A stretch of DNA of 64,000 nt from Erysipelotrichaceae bacterium NK3D112 (GCA_000701725.1 JNJQ01000001.1:1-64000), one strand, 5' to 3'; counted from the first letter of the stretch, positions 1-9,889 are shown. Notes: generated by a model from the letters alone, not told the origin. Numbers and translations: made by a program.

Positions 1-309
1 CATTCTGTACTGATCGAGAAGCTTAATCTGACTCATGAGATATATGATTCCAAAAAGTTGAATGAGCTTCCGGATGAAGAGAATCCACTCGATCCAATCA
101 ATGAGATTCACTCTCTTGCCAAACGCTTTATGAGAGCACATGGCGGGTACAACAGAGAGAATCTTCAGGACTGGATGAACTTGATTGCATTCCTTCTATC
201 AGCCCCAAGAGACCGATATGAGAAGATCGATTTATTCATCAATATGGCACTAAATTCGACACGAGTGGTGAAATATCGCGATGTGATGTCTAAAAAATCC
301 AGTAAATAA
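1..309 (+). CDS. C-terminal part of a transposase, probably IS1595/ISXO2-like (5' end outside window)
   Basis: The reading frame is open from base 1 to the TAA at 307-309, so only the last 102 residues are visible and no true start is inside the window. The stretch reading NPLDPIN..HSLAKRFM..HGGYNRENLQDW..L resembles, from memory, the C-terminal tail of IS1595-family transposases in Firmicutes, which end in a similar LQ(D/N)(W/Y)xNL helix followed by a basic tail (VKYRDVMSKK). The catalytic DDE region would lie upstream and cannot be seen. Its end lies about 35 bases from a truncated membrane gene on the opposite strand, as expected for an IS that landed in that gene. The family assignment is an inference; that this is the end of a longer protein is directly seen. 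Confidence 0.55.
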   Translation, partial: HSVLIEKLNLTHEIYDSKKLNELPDEENPLDPINEIHSLAKRFMRAHGGYNRENLQDWMNLIAFLLSAPRDRYEKIDLFINMALNSTRVVKYRDVMSKKSSK

Positions 310-342
310 GCGGTTATTCACCAACGCAGTGCAAATTACCAC

Positions 343-687
343 CTATGAAATATAAACCGCGATGATCACATTGATCCTGTAACAAAGCGCCAGCGGCACA
401 CCTGCCAGATGCAGAAGCGCCGAAGGAATCAGAAAGAGATCGTTGTAAAACAGGGAGCTCGCATAGCCAAAGCCGTTGTTTTCATACGGATAGATCGCCG
501 GGAAGAAATCCCCGTCTTTGATCGCAAGGGAAAGATTCTCGATTCTGGAAAGATGGAAGAAGGTGTCATGTTCCACGGGTGTGAATGAGCGGATCATATA
601 CGGAAACATGAGCACAGCCGTCAGTACCAGTGAGAACAGCAGATCCCATTTATACTTTTTCAGATAGTTTTTCAGCCAAAGTGCCAT
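343..687 (-). pseudogene. Truncated polytopic membrane protein (N-terminal 114 residues only), probably cut by an IS
   Basis: The frame starts at ATG 687, inside the last codons of the upstream GT39-type gene (16-base overlap), and stops at a TAG at 343-345. The fragment has a basic start, one membrane segment (about residues 13-30), then an external-looking stretch with HDTFFHLSRIENL and NNGFGYASSLFYNDLFLIPS, then the start of another hydrophobic segment. This matches the start of large YfhO-like or 6-pyruvoyl-tetrahydropterin-synthase-related membrane proteins, usually 500 or more residues. Here it ends within a membrane segment, about 35 bases from the transposase stop codon. Interpretation: the insertion sequence removed most of the gene. 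Translational coupling with the glycosyltransferase suggests a role in cell-surface glycan assembly, but that is inference. Confidence 0.55.
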
Positions 688-2690
688 GTGCCTAACCACT
701 CCAAAGAATTGATATAGTTCAGTGATGTTCCGAAACCGCAAGTGACAGGCAGGAAGACCACAAACAGGAATACATAGACCGCCATAAAGACGATGATCCA
801 TTTTTTATATTCCGGCGCATTGCGCATGATCTGATCAATCAGATAGACAATCGCAAGTATCGTGAAGATGCTGGTCGGATAGAAATGATAGCTGAATACA
901 CAGCGCTCCACCAGCAGCCATGGACAAAGAGCACTCACATATCCGGTCACGATCACCATCGCTTTCTGACCTTTATCAAGAATCAGATGGATCAGACTTG
1001 TCGCAATGCCAAACAGGCCTCCATAGCAAAGCAATGGATTGGAGAAACAGCTGATCGAATGGACATAGCCGTTTCCATCCGTACTGATGTGATACCAGAT
1101 CGGCCTGATATCCAATAACCACATATACCATACCGACTGATAGGGATGTGTGGCATCGACATTCTTATGGTATGTGAAGATATACCTGGTCTGTTTCCAT
1201 ACATTGGCAAGCGACCAGGTGTCATCCTTCCATACATGGTCCGGCAGATAGGTGAGCACATAGATAATGAGCGGAATGATGATAAAGAACACCACGCAGC
1301 AGGCCAGTGTAATGATCAGATTCTTCACGAAGACCTTGCGGATATGCTCTGATTCACGGATCTGATTCAGTGTGTGTTTTTCAGGATCTTTCAGAACCTG
1401 TCCCGCTTTTACATATTCCCGCCATCTTCTGATCAGATTGGCAAACAGCAGTACTGCAAGTCCCACCGCACTGTAGCAGCCTGTCCACTTGGTGGCGATG
1501 GCAATGCCCATGAGAATGCCGCAGATCAATAATATCTGTAACTGTCTTTTCAAAGGGGTGTCATAGAAGCTGGAAAGATAATAGCGGATCATGTAATAGA
1601 ACATCCACATGATAAAGAAAACGGAGAAGGGCTCCAGTGTGCCGATTCGTGATGTAGTGATATGCATGAACTCCGCTGCCAGCAGAACCGTGCCGCATGT
1701 GCATGCAAAGGTCTTGTGGAACAGCAGCTTGCAAAGCACATAGAGAAGTGGAACCATCAAAACTCCGGTCAAAGCTCCCGCAAACCGCCATCCGAACGGT
1801 GTAAACCCAAGCACCCTGATGGCAAGCGCCATCAGATTGGTGCCGAACAGGGGATGAACCGTCGCGTACATCCGCTGACCGTTTGCGATCTCCCAGGCAT
1901 TGCGCGCATGATACACTTCATCAAAATAACTCTGCTCATAATATGTCGGAACAAGAGGAACCTTGTCCTGTTCATCAATGATCAATGATGCCGGATATAT
2001 ATCCGAAGGATCACTTTCCGAAATGACTTTCAGATTCAGGAAGCCGCTGTGATCGTTTTTGCGCAATGCGAATTCCGTGATGGTATCGTTTTTGTCTCTG
2101 GAGGCGATCCATACATAACGGTAATTCCAGTCGCCTTCATAAATTTTATATTGATAAATTCCCTTGCCTTCCATCGTGCATAACTTCTGCCAGTTCTTTC
2201 GGTCACTCGAACCGTAGACATTGATATTGTGGAAGCCCAGCTGATATGCATCGGGATTGGAATTGTTGTCGCCTTCGTTATAAATCGCATAGACCGCGTC
2301 AAAGGATGTTTCATCCTCGCATTCCAGAATGATGTCTGTGCTCTCATCCGCCGGCTGCCAGGTGGTATTCACATAGCTTGTGCTGCCAAGCATATGGAAT
2401 GAGACGATGGCATACATGGCTGTGATGATGCACATGCTTCGCCAGTCTTTTTTTGTGAGGGAAGGCTCCGGCACGGAAGGCTTCACAAAATCCAAAGACG
2501 AGATGCGTCCCTGTCTTCTGTTCTTTTTCCACTCGGGCATCAGACGGAAAGCAACCCATAACAAAACAAATGCGGCAATGCATTCCATCAGCAATATCAG
2601 CAGTTCACTGTTACGGAACAGGTTATAACTGAGTTCTCTCATACATTCCATTATAAACATCAATTGTTCTGCATACATGAAAAAGCCCAT
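672..2690 (-). CDS. GT39-type (PMT/ArnT-like) membrane glycosyltransferase
   Basis: Polytopic membrane protein of about 672 residues. After two N-terminal membrane segments (about 30-50 and 84-102) comes a soluble, beta-rich region (about 105-235) resembling a discoidin-like module. Next is the hallmark SYFDEVYHAR with the acidic pair D257/E258 expected in the first loop of GT39 mannosyltransferases, then many membrane helices to the C-terminus. The family transfers sugar from a polyprenyl-phosphate donor to protein or surface polymer on the outer face of the membrane. The frame is open upstream to an ATG at 2816, but that would overlap the divergent phosphodiesterase start at 2773. I prefer ATG 2690, though its Shine-Dalgarno (CAGG) is weak and ATG 2678 is possible. 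The next gene downstream is the truncated membrane protein. Confidence 0.75.
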   Translation of the reverse strand: MGFFMYAEQLMFIMECMRELSYNLFRNSELLILLMECIAAFVLLWVAFRLMPEWKKNRRQGRISSLDFVKPSVPEPSLTKKDWRSMCIITAMYAIVSFHMLGSTSYVNTTWQPADESTDIILECEDETSFDAVYAIYNEGDNNSNPDAYQLGFHNINVYGSSDRKNWQKLCTMEGKGIYQYKIYEGDWNYRYVWIASRDKNDTITEFALRKNDHSGFLNLKVISESDPSDIYPASLIIDEQDKVPLVPTYYEQSYFDEVYHARNAWEIANGQRMYATVHPLFGTNLMALAIRVLGFTPFGWRFAGALTGVLMVPLLYVLCKLLFHKTFACTCGTVLLAAEFMHITTSRIGTLEPFSVFFIMWMFYYMIRYYLSSFYDTPLKRQLQILLICGILMGIAIATKWTGCYSAVGLAVLLFANLIRRWREYVKAGQVLKDPEKHTLNQIRESEHIRKVFVKNLIITLACCVVFFIIIPLIIYVLTYLPDHVWKDDTWSLANVWKQTRYIFTYHKNVDATHPYQSVWYMWLLDIRPIWYHISTDGNGYVHSISCFSNPLLCYGGLFGIATSLIHLILDKGQKAMVIVTGYVSALCPWLLVERCVFSYHFYPTSIFTILAIVYLIDQIMRNAPEYKKWIIVFMAVYVFLFVVFLPVTCGFGTSLNYINSLEWLGTWHFG

Positions 2691-2772
2691 CGCCTGAAAA
2701 GGTTTTCCGGTATTCAGACCGCATGAAAGCTGAGTGCTATAATAATGGGAATACAAAAGAACGGAAATCATC

Positions 2773-3789
2773 ATGAAAAAACAGCACAGAATCAAAAACA
2801 AAGCATTGAGAATCATTGTCAGGATTTTACTTGTCCTGGTGATACTGGCAGCCCTTGGCGCATCGACGATGACGATCGCCTATCATCACCGCTCAGATCC
2901 GAAAGACACACTGTTATATGAAACATCCAATCCGCATATCACTGACGGAAAATCCAGAATCTCTGCCCACCGCTCGGGATCCGGCATTGCGCCGGAGGAG
3001 ACCATGATGGCATTCAGACGGTGCATTGAGGATGAAAGCTTCGACGTGGATTATTTTGAATTCGACCTCCATATCACAAAGGATGATGTGCTGGTTTTAC
3101 TCCATGACAATGAGCTCGACCGCACATCAGACTGCCAGCAGGTATTCGGACAGGAACACTGCAGACCGGAAGATTACACCTTTGAACAGCTGAAACAGCT
3201 CAATATGGGTGCGAAGTTTGTGAATGAAACGGGTGAGATGCCTTATGCGGATCTCAATGGGGCGGATGTTCCGGAAGATCTCAGAATTCTGGATCTTGAT
3301 ACCATCCTGGATTATCTGGAAGACAACGGTCATTACAATTACATTATTGAAATCAAAAATGACGGCGATCTCGGCCGGCGCAGTATGGATATTCTGTACG
3401 CAGATCTGAAAGAAAGAAACATGCTTGAGCGCTGCATCTTCGGCTGCTTCATCTCTGAAATCTCCGATTACAAAGACGAGATGTATCCCGATTTCATCAG
3501 AGGGCCGTATGGAGCTGAAGTGGTGGAATTCTATTTCAGCGCATTGACCAACCGCAAAAACTACAACCCGAAGTTTAAGACATTGCAGCTGCCGTTCAAC
3601 TGTTTCCCGATGGACAGGGGCGTGAATCTTGGCACTTCGACTGTCATCAACTACGCCCATGCGCATGATATCGCCGTGCAGTACTGGACCGTGAACAATG
3701 AAACAGATGCGGCATATCTGATGAGCATCGGCGCCGATGCGATCATCACCGATTATCCGGATATGGTTTACCGGGTACGTGAAAACTGA
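2773..3789 (+). CDS. Membrane-anchored glycerophosphodiester phosphodiesterase
   Basis: Protein of 338 residues with a basic N-terminus and one membrane anchor (about 12-37), so the enzyme domain sits outside the cell. The GDPD fold is shown by H66-R67, the metal-binding EFD at 96-98 with H100, and the LLHD.ELDRTS block with H111. The C-terminal WTVNNETDAAYLMSIGADAIITDYPD is the usual end of the barrel. The family hydrolyses glycerophosphodiesters to glycerol-3-phosphate and an alcohol, and membrane-anchored Firmicute forms may act on lipoteichoic acid or phospholipid head groups. A TATAAT lies at 2738-2743. It is divergent from the GT39 gene. Confidence 0.9.
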   Translation: MKKQHRIKNKALRIIVRILLVLVILAALGASTMTIAYHHRSDPKDTLLYETSNPHITDGKSRISAHRSGSGIAPEETMMAFRRCIEDESFDVDYFEFDLHITKDDVLVLLHDNELDRTSDCQQVFGQEHCRPEDYTFEQLKQLNMGAKFVNETGEMPYADLNGADVPEDLRILDLDTILDYLEDNGHYNYIIEIKNDGDLGRRSMDILYADLKERNMLERCIFGCFISEISDYKDEMYPDFIRGPYGAEVVEFYFSALTNRKNYNPKFKTLQLPFNCFPMDRGVNLGTSTVINYAHAHDIAVQYWTVNNETDAAYLMSIGADAIITDYPDMVYRVREN

Positions 3790-3834
3790 AGATACAAAAT
3801 ACCGGAACTTCACAAAACGAAGCTCCGGTTTTCA

Positions 3835-4239
3835 TTACAGATTTTCAAGCAGGCGGTTGACTGCCTCATTGATCAGCCTGCCGGTGTTTGTTTCAGAGAC
3901 ACCGACAATCACGCTGCCGCAATGCTGGAAGGGGATCAGGATCCTTCTGGCTTTGGATCTGCCGATGGCCTTGGCCATTTTCGGTGTCACTTCGCCAAGC
4001 ATGGAATCAGCGATCGCAATGCCGATCGGACCGATGATGACATCCGCATCCCGGCATGCGGTGATGACGGCGTTTTCCCCGGTGGCGCATAAGTCCGCAC
4101 CGGCCTTGAGCATATTCTGGGAAGCGGCTGAATTGGTGCCGACCGCATGGATGATCAGGTCTTTTCTTCTGCTTTTGATCTCACTGATCAATTGACGGCC
4201 GATCCCGCCGCCCTGGGCATCAATGACAAGGATGTTCAT
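3835..4239 (-). CDS. DUF3842 family protein
   Basis: Protein of 134 residues starting MNILVIDAQGGGIGRQLI, a nucleotide-binding-like beta-alpha start with a GGGxGR loop. It is followed by GTNSAAS.NM.KAGAD..ATGENA and DVIIGPIGI, all typical of DUF3842. The function of the family is unknown; the loop suggests a Rossmann-like binding fold. A TTG at 4245 would also be in frame, but GAGGA sits six bases before ATG 4239, so that start is chosen. The gene is divergent from groES and ends close to the convergent phosphodiesterase stop. Length is normal for the family. Confidence 0.85.
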   Translation of the reverse strand: MNILVIDAQGGGIGRQLISEIKSRRKDLIIHAVGTNSAASQNMLKAGADLCATGENAVITACRDADVIIGPIGIAIADSMLGEVTPKMAKAIGRSKARRILIPFQHCGSVIVGVSETNTGRLINEAVNRLLENL

Positions 4240-4309
4240 ATACAATCCTCACTTTCATAAGCATTCTAACATACGCGTGAAAAGAAAAAATCAGCGATTC
4301 AAAAAAGAT

Positions 4310-4336
4310 TTGGCACTCGCCTTGACAGAGTGACAG
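4310..4336 (+). promoter_or_regulatory. Second, degenerate CIRCE element overlapping the groES -35 box
   Basis: TTGGCACTC, nine bases, then GAGTGACAG. The left arm differs from the CIRCE consensus (TTAGCACTC) at one base and the right arm (GAGTGCTAA) at three, with the exact nine-base spacer. It covers the -35 hexamer TTGACA at 4322-4327, which is well placed for HrcA repression. Confidence 0.6.
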
Positions 4337-4350
4337 CAAATGACTAGAAT
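4322..4350 (+). promoter_or_regulatory. groESL sigma-A promoter
   Basis: A perfect TTGACA at 4322-4327 and TAGAAT at 4345-4350 are separated by 17 bases. The predicted start of transcription near 4357 lies directly before the downstream CIRCE element. Confidence 0.85.
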
Positions 4351-4359
4351 AATCAATGG

Positions 4360-4386
4360 TTAGCAAACACTCTATCGGAGTGCTAA
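4360..4386 (+). promoter_or_regulatory. CIRCE element (HrcA operator) of groESL
   Basis: TTAGCAAAC, nine bases, GAGTGCTAA. The right arm is perfect and the left arm has two mismatches to TTAGCACTC. It lies between the promoter and the groES ribosome binding site, the usual location for HrcA control of chaperonin operons. Confidence 0.9.
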
Positions 4387-4401
4387 AAAAGGAGGCATTC
4401 A

Positions 4402-4686
4402 ATGTTGAAACCATTACATGATTATGTGGTCCTTGAAAAAGTCAAGGAAGAAGAAAAAACACAGAGCGGCATCATCCTGACAACCCAGAAGGCGAAGGAT
4501 GAACCCAGCCATGGCGTTGTCGTGGCGGTAGGCCCGGGCAAGGTTGAGGACGGCAAGCTTGTGCCGATCGATCTCACCGAAGGCATGAAGGTTATTTACA
4601 AGAAATACTCCGGAACAGAAGTCAAGGTTGACGGCAGAGATCTGCTGCTGATCAAGGCTGAAGACATTCTGGCAATCGTTGAATAA
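4402..4686 (+). CDS. groES: Co-chaperonin GroES
   Basis: Cytoplasmic co-chaperonin of 94 residues, the normal GroES length. It begins MLKPLHDYVVLEKVKEEEKTQSGI with the mobile-loop region (TQSGIILTTQ), then the GxVVAVGPG core and the C-terminal DLLLIKAEDILAIVE typical of the family. It caps the GroEL cavity during ATP-driven folding. AAGGAGG lies eight bases before the ATG. Two CIRCE elements and a strong sigma-A promoter precede it, so HrcA heat-shock control is expected. groEL follows after 21 bases in the same transcript. Confidence 0.98.
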   Translation: MLKPLHDYVVLEKVKEEEKTQSGIILTTQKAKDEPSHGVVVAVGPGKVEDGKLVPIDLTEGMKVIYKKYSGTEVKVDGRDLLLIKAEDILAIVE

Positions 4687-4689
4687 TAA

Positions 4690-6318
<1,629 letters not shown>

Positions 6319-6334
6319 TTCCTTAAAACACATC

Positions 6335-6362
6335 AATCCGGTCATACGACCGGATTTTTGTT
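6335..6362 (+). terminator. Terminator of groESL
   Basis: Perfect 8-bp stem ATCCGGTC/GACCGGAT with loop ATAC (6336-6355), followed by TTTT-G-TTTG. Confidence 0.9.
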
Positions 6363-6443
6363 TGCCTGCATATGACGTTATGAAACGATACATGATAAAA
6401 TGTTGCAGAAAGAAACTGTATTTATAAACAGGCAGGAAATCAT

Positions 6444-7106
6444 ATGAGCCAGAATCAGACATCATCCCCGGGCATGAAAATGAATGAGTTCTCGGTTGCC
6501 CTGGGTTTGCTGGATTACATCAATCCGATCTTTTACGCTGTCACATCGATGATTCTCATACACAACATGAAGACAATGTCACCGATGCATTTCATGATGT
6601 TATGTGCCGGTATCGGCATTTCTCTGATCGGCGGTTTCATCATTCCCACCGGGAAGCTTCTGGTGGGTCTAGGCAAAATGAAATTCAGAATGCCGGTCAG
6701 TATCGTATTCTTTGTCAACAGCGGAATTCTTCTCACTGGTCTGGCGCTGTTCAGTCACATTGCGCATCTGGAAAAAGCGACGCTGTTCATGTTGATGGCG
6801 GCGGTTGCGGCATTCCTCGCTGTGGTTATTCTGACAACACACAAAGTCAACACGGCGGCGGTTCTTTGCGGGGCGGGAGGCTATCTGCTTATCTACATTT
6901 CCCTGATCATGACCGCATTGAGCGTGCATATGAATATTCCGGTATATCTGTATCTCATGGCAATCGGTTTGTTCGTGTTTCTTTGTTACATCGGGATCAA
7001 AGCCAACCTCTATGACGCAAGAATCCACTGGGTGATTGAAATCTGCAATGTCATGTGCCAGGGTCTGGTCGCACTTGCGACATTTGTGCTGTTTCGTTAC
7101 ATGTGA
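6444..7106 (+). CDS. Polytopic membrane protein of unknown function (about 7 TM)
   Basis: Protein of 220 residues with a short polar N-terminus (about 15) followed by roughly seven hydrophobic segments (about 18-40, 50-70, 82-105, 112-128, 135-157, 164-185 and 197-218). I do not recognise a family. There is no obvious catalytic motif and few charged residues in the helices, so it may be a small integral membrane sensor or transporter-like protein. Its start has AGGAA six bases before the ATG. It stands alone between the groESL terminator and the CAT-fold gene, with a short gap of 70 bases before that gene. Confidence 0.7.
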   Translation: MSQNQTSSPGMKMNEFSVALGLLDYINPIFYAVTSMILIHNMKTMSPMHFMMLCAGIGISLIGGFIIPTGKLLVGLGKMKFRMPVSIVFFVNSGILLTGLALFSHIAHLEKATLFMLMAAVAAFLAVVILTTHKVNTAAVLCGAGGYLLIYISLIMTALSVHMNIPVYLYLMAIGLFVFLCYIGIKANLYDARIHWVIEICNVMCQGLVALATFVLFRYM

Positions 7107-7176
7107 GTGAATTTTGTCATTCTGTTTGTCAAAATCGGAGTAAAATGTACTTTGTTGTTCAAAGGAGATAAAGATT

Positions 7177-8046
7177 ATGGGCGACAGATTTGACGCAAAA
7201 TATCTGAAAAATGTGGATTCGATGCATTTCATTATGCCATTCATGTATCCGAACCGCTGCGACAACGAGGCGTTTTTCAGCTTCCGCATTGATCTGACGG
7301 AAGTGAATAAATACATTGAAAAAAAGAATGCGGACAATCCCGATTATAAGTACAACCTCTTCCAGTGCCTGATTGCGGCAACCCTGAAAACAATCACACT
7401 GCGTTCCAAGCTTTCCATCTTCATCCACAACAAGAAGATGTACAAGCGCAATGAGATCAGCACCGCCTTTACCGTCAAGCAGGAATTCAGCGACGAGGGC
7501 GGAGAGGTGCTTGCCTTCATTCACGCAAAGCCGGAATGGACAATCGATGATCTTCACAATGAAATCAGAAGACAGCTTCTCAAGCTCAAAAACAAGAGCT
7601 ACAAAGATGAATCCACCGGTGTCATGGACAAATTCAACGCGCTTCCCAAATTCATCTCAAGACCGATCCTCAATGCGGTCTGCTATCTGGAAAAGAAGGG
7701 ACATATCCCTCCCGCTCTGGTTGAAACCGATCCGTACCATTCCACGGTCAACTTTGCCAACCTCGGCTCAATCGGACTCCCCAGCGGCTATCACCATCTG
7801 ACCAACTGGGGCACAACCTCCATGTTTGTGGTTATTGGCAAAAAAGACAGAATGCCGTTCTATGAGAATGATCAGGTCGTATTCAAAGACGGAGTTGATC
7901 TGAACATCACCATGGATGAAAGAATTGCCGACGGCTATTATTTCTCCAAGTCGATGAAGATTCTTCAGTACTTCCTGGCTCATCCGGATCTGCTGGACGA
8001 ACCGTTCAACACAAAGCTTCCCGACGAAGTGTTCAAAAATCTCTGA
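7177..8046 (+). CDS. CAT/E2-fold acyltransferase-like protein lacking the catalytic His
   Basis: Protein of 289 residues with the chloramphenicol-acetyltransferase / 2-oxoacid-dehydrogenase E2 fold: SFRIDLTEVNKYI near the start, then YHSTVNFANLGSIGLPSGYHHLTNWG and a C-terminal block. In this superfamily the last block carries HxxxDG, whose His is the general base. Here the block reads DERIADG (247-253), so residue 248 is Glu where His is expected, while D252 and G253 are kept. There is no lipoyl domain, so this is not a dehydrogenase-complex E2. Function is unknown; it may be a binding or altered acyltransferase. AAAGGAG precedes the ATG, and a strong terminator follows. Confidence 0.8.
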   Translation: MGDRFDAKYLKNVDSMHFIMPFMYPNRCDNEAFFSFRIDLTEVNKYIEKKNADNPDYKYNLFQCLIAATLKTITLRSKLSIFIHNKKMYKRNEISTAFTVKQEFSDEGGEVLAFIHAKPEWTIDDLHNEIRRQLLKLKNKSYKDESTGVMDKFNALPKFISRPILNAVCYLEKKGHIPPALVETDPYHSTVNFANLGSIGLPSGYHHLTNWGTTSMFVVIGKKDRMPFYENDQVVFKDGVDLNITMDERIADGYYFSKSMKILQYFLAHPDLLDEPFNTKLPDEVFKNL

Positions 8047-8055
8047 TCCCAATGA

Positions 8056-8083
8056 AAAACAATCCATCGCGGATTGTTTTTTT
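8056..8083 (+). terminator. Terminator of the CAT-fold gene
   Basis: Perfect 10-bp stem AAAACAATCC/GGATTGTTTT with loop ATCGC, running into a T tract. Confidence 0.9.
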
Positions 8084-8115
8084 GACTGCACAGTCATGAC
8101 ATATGGACTGTGATT

Positions 8116-8223
8116 CTATTTTTTCTTCAGATAAAACAGTCTGCGTGTTTCTTTTTCTGTTCTGCATGCGCCAAGCATCATGCAGCTCAGAACACAAAGA
8201 ACAAGCTTTTTCCATTTGTTCAT
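8116..8223 (-). CDS. Possible 35-residue lipoprotein
   Basis: A short frame on the minus strand reads MNKWKKLVLCVLSCMMLGAC followed by a polar tail of 15 residues. A basic n-region, hydrophobic core and lipobox LGAC with Cys20 make a textbook lipoprotein signal, leaving a tiny mature peptide RTEKETRRLFYLKKK. The Shine-Dalgarno is weak (GAG about 9 bases upstream). It lies between the terminators of two convergent genes and has no evident promoter. It may be a genuine entericidin-like small lipoprotein or the remains of a longer lipoprotein gene. Confidence 0.35.
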   Translation of the reverse strand: MNKWKKLVLCVLSCMMLGACRTEKETRRLFYLKKK

Positions 8224-8250
8224 ATCGTTATCTCAAAAAAATTATATAAG

Positions 8251-8283
8251 AAAAAAACGGGAAGCCTTCAGCAGACTTCCCGT
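8251..8283 (-). terminator. Terminator of the MATE gene
   Basis: Stem ACGGGAAG/CTTCCCGT (8257-8264 with 8276-8283), 11-base loop, with seven T on the minus strand after the hairpin. Confidence 0.85.
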
Positions 8284-8288
8284 TATGA

Positions 8289-9632
8289 TCATATGGTATA
8301 GTTGTTTCTGTTTCTGAAATAATAGAGCACTTCCAAAGCGCATGTGACCATCCAGCCAACCGGATAGCTGAAGCCGACCAGGGCAGGGGTGTTGGAAATG
8401 AATCGTGTCATGACAAACAGATAAATCTGTCTGATGACAACGAATCCGGTTAACATGATCACCATCGGTGCCTTCGAATCGCCATAGCCTCTTAAGCTGC
8501 CGGCCAGCACATGGTTGATGCAGTTGAACAGCAGGAAGAAGACATTGGTTCTCAAGAAGAGAACACCGTAATCGATGACGGCCGGATCGTTTGTGAACAG
8601 GGCAACCGCGGCCGGCGCGAAGACATAAATGAACGCGGCGATGACACCGGTGACGGACAATGTGAGCACATTGGTTGTGACGGTTCCCTGCTGGGCACGT
8701 TTCAATTGCCGCGCACCCATGTTCTGGGCAACGAATGTGGTGGCTGCCATGGCCATGGAATTCATCGGCAGCATAATGAACATATCGAGCTTGTTATAGC
8801 AGCTCCAGCCCGCCATGACACCGGAACCGAAGTAGTTGATATAGCCCTGTACAAAGATATTGGAGAAGGTTGTCAGCACCGACTGGATGGCTGCCGGCAT
8901 ACCCACGCCGAAGATCCGTTTCAGAATATCGAAGTCAATGCACATGTCTTTGAATGTGAAGCGGTAGACATCCTTTGTGCGGATTAATAACAGCAGGATC
9001 AGTCCGGCTGATACAAACTGCGCGATGATTGTTGCATAGGCCACGCCCGCAATGCCAAGATGGAACACCAGCACAAACAGCAGGTCAAGAATGATATTGA
9101 GAATGCTGGTCAGAATCAGGAAGTAAAGAGGACGGGTTGTATCGCCGACGGCTCGGAGAATACCGGAACCGATATTGTAGATCAATAATCCCGAGATACC
9201 CGCGAAGTATATTCTCAGATAAACAGACGCGCTGTCGAATACATCCGCCGGGGTTGCCATCAGTCTTAACATCGGATGGACCAGGAAGATTGAGATGCCC
9301 GTGAACAGCACGCACAGAATGAATGAGGCAGCCATGACCGTTTCAATCGCCTGATGCAGACCGTCCATATCCTTCGAACCGAAGTATCTGCCGATGATGA
9401 CACCGGCACCGATGGAGAAGCCGTTGAAGAAGAACACAAACAGATTGACGATCATCGTCGTGGAGCCGACCGCCGCAAGCGCCTGGGTGCCCACGTAATT
9501 GCCGACCACGATCGAGTCGACCGTATTGTAAAGCATCTGGAACACATTGCCGAGCATCAGCGGCAGGGAGAACAGAATGATCTGTTTTGCGATATTGCCC
9601 TCAGTCAGATTTCTCGCGGTTGATTTTGCCAT
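8289..9632 (-). CDS. MATE family multidrug/cation antiporter
   Basis: Membrane protein of 447 residues with about twelve membrane segments in two homologous halves. The N-terminal GNIAKQIILFSLPLMLGNVFQ, YNTVDSIVVGNYVG and AAVGST blocks are typical of the NorM/DinF-type MATE family, which exports drugs or metabolites in exchange for Na+ or H+. An in-frame ATG at 9638 leaves only one base after AAGGAGG, whereas ATG 9632 has a seven-base spacer and is chosen. The gene is monocistronic with its own terminator. Its upstream region carries a cluster of ATGCAT palindromes that might be regulatory. Confidence 0.93.
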   Translation of the reverse strand: MAKSTARNLTEGNIAKQIILFSLPLMLGNVFQMLYNTVDSIVVGNYVGTQALAAVGSTTMIVNLFVFFFNGFSIGAGVIIGRYFGSKDMDGLHQAIETVMAASFILCVLFTGISIFLVHPMLRLMATPADVFDSASVYLRIYFAGISGLLIYNIGSGILRAVGDTTRPLYFLILTSILNIILDLLFVLVFHLGIAGVAYATIIAQFVSAGLILLLLIRTKDVYRFTFKDMCIDFDILKRIFGVGMPAAIQSVLTTFSNIFVQGYINYFGSGVMAGWSCYNKLDMFIMLPMNSMAMAATTFVAQNMGARQLKRAQQGTVTTNVLTLSVTGVIAAFIYVFAPAAVALFTNDPAVIDYGVLFLRTNVFFLLFNCINHVLAGSLRGYGDSKAPMVIMLTGFVVIRQIYLFVMTRFISNTPALVGFSYPVGWMVTCALEVLYYFRNRNNYTI

Positions 9633-9707
9633 GTCCATGCCTCCTTCACTTTTGCCTATACATTATACAGCCACATTTTCCCAACTGGCTCCAAATGACC
9701 GAAATGA

Positions 9708-9793
9708 ATGCATGTATACAAATTCGCAGAATATAAAAATGCATGCATGGGTTTGATGCATGTTTATAAAATTCAGAATTCATCGCAATGCAT
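9708..9793. other. Cluster of five ATGCAT palindromes in a divergent promoter region
   Basis: ATGCAT occurs at 9708, 9739, 9743, 9756 and 9788 within 86 bases, between the divergent MATE and YegP-type genes. A random 86-base stretch would rarely hold more than one. They may be operator half-sites for a local regulator; no regulator is adjacent. Confidence 0.4.
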
Positions 9794-9889
9794 TCATGAT
9801 CCATATGGACGGTTTTTTCTTGTTGCAGTAAAAAAACACGTTTATAATTTTCTTAAATAACAGGCACCTGCGTGCAAAAAGGAGATAAT

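Noticed and set aside
6444-7106. Plus-strand alternative frame 6602-7015 inside the membrane protein gene
   Set aside because: Low-complexity, polar shadow frame; the chosen frame has seven clear hydrophobic segments and a better start.
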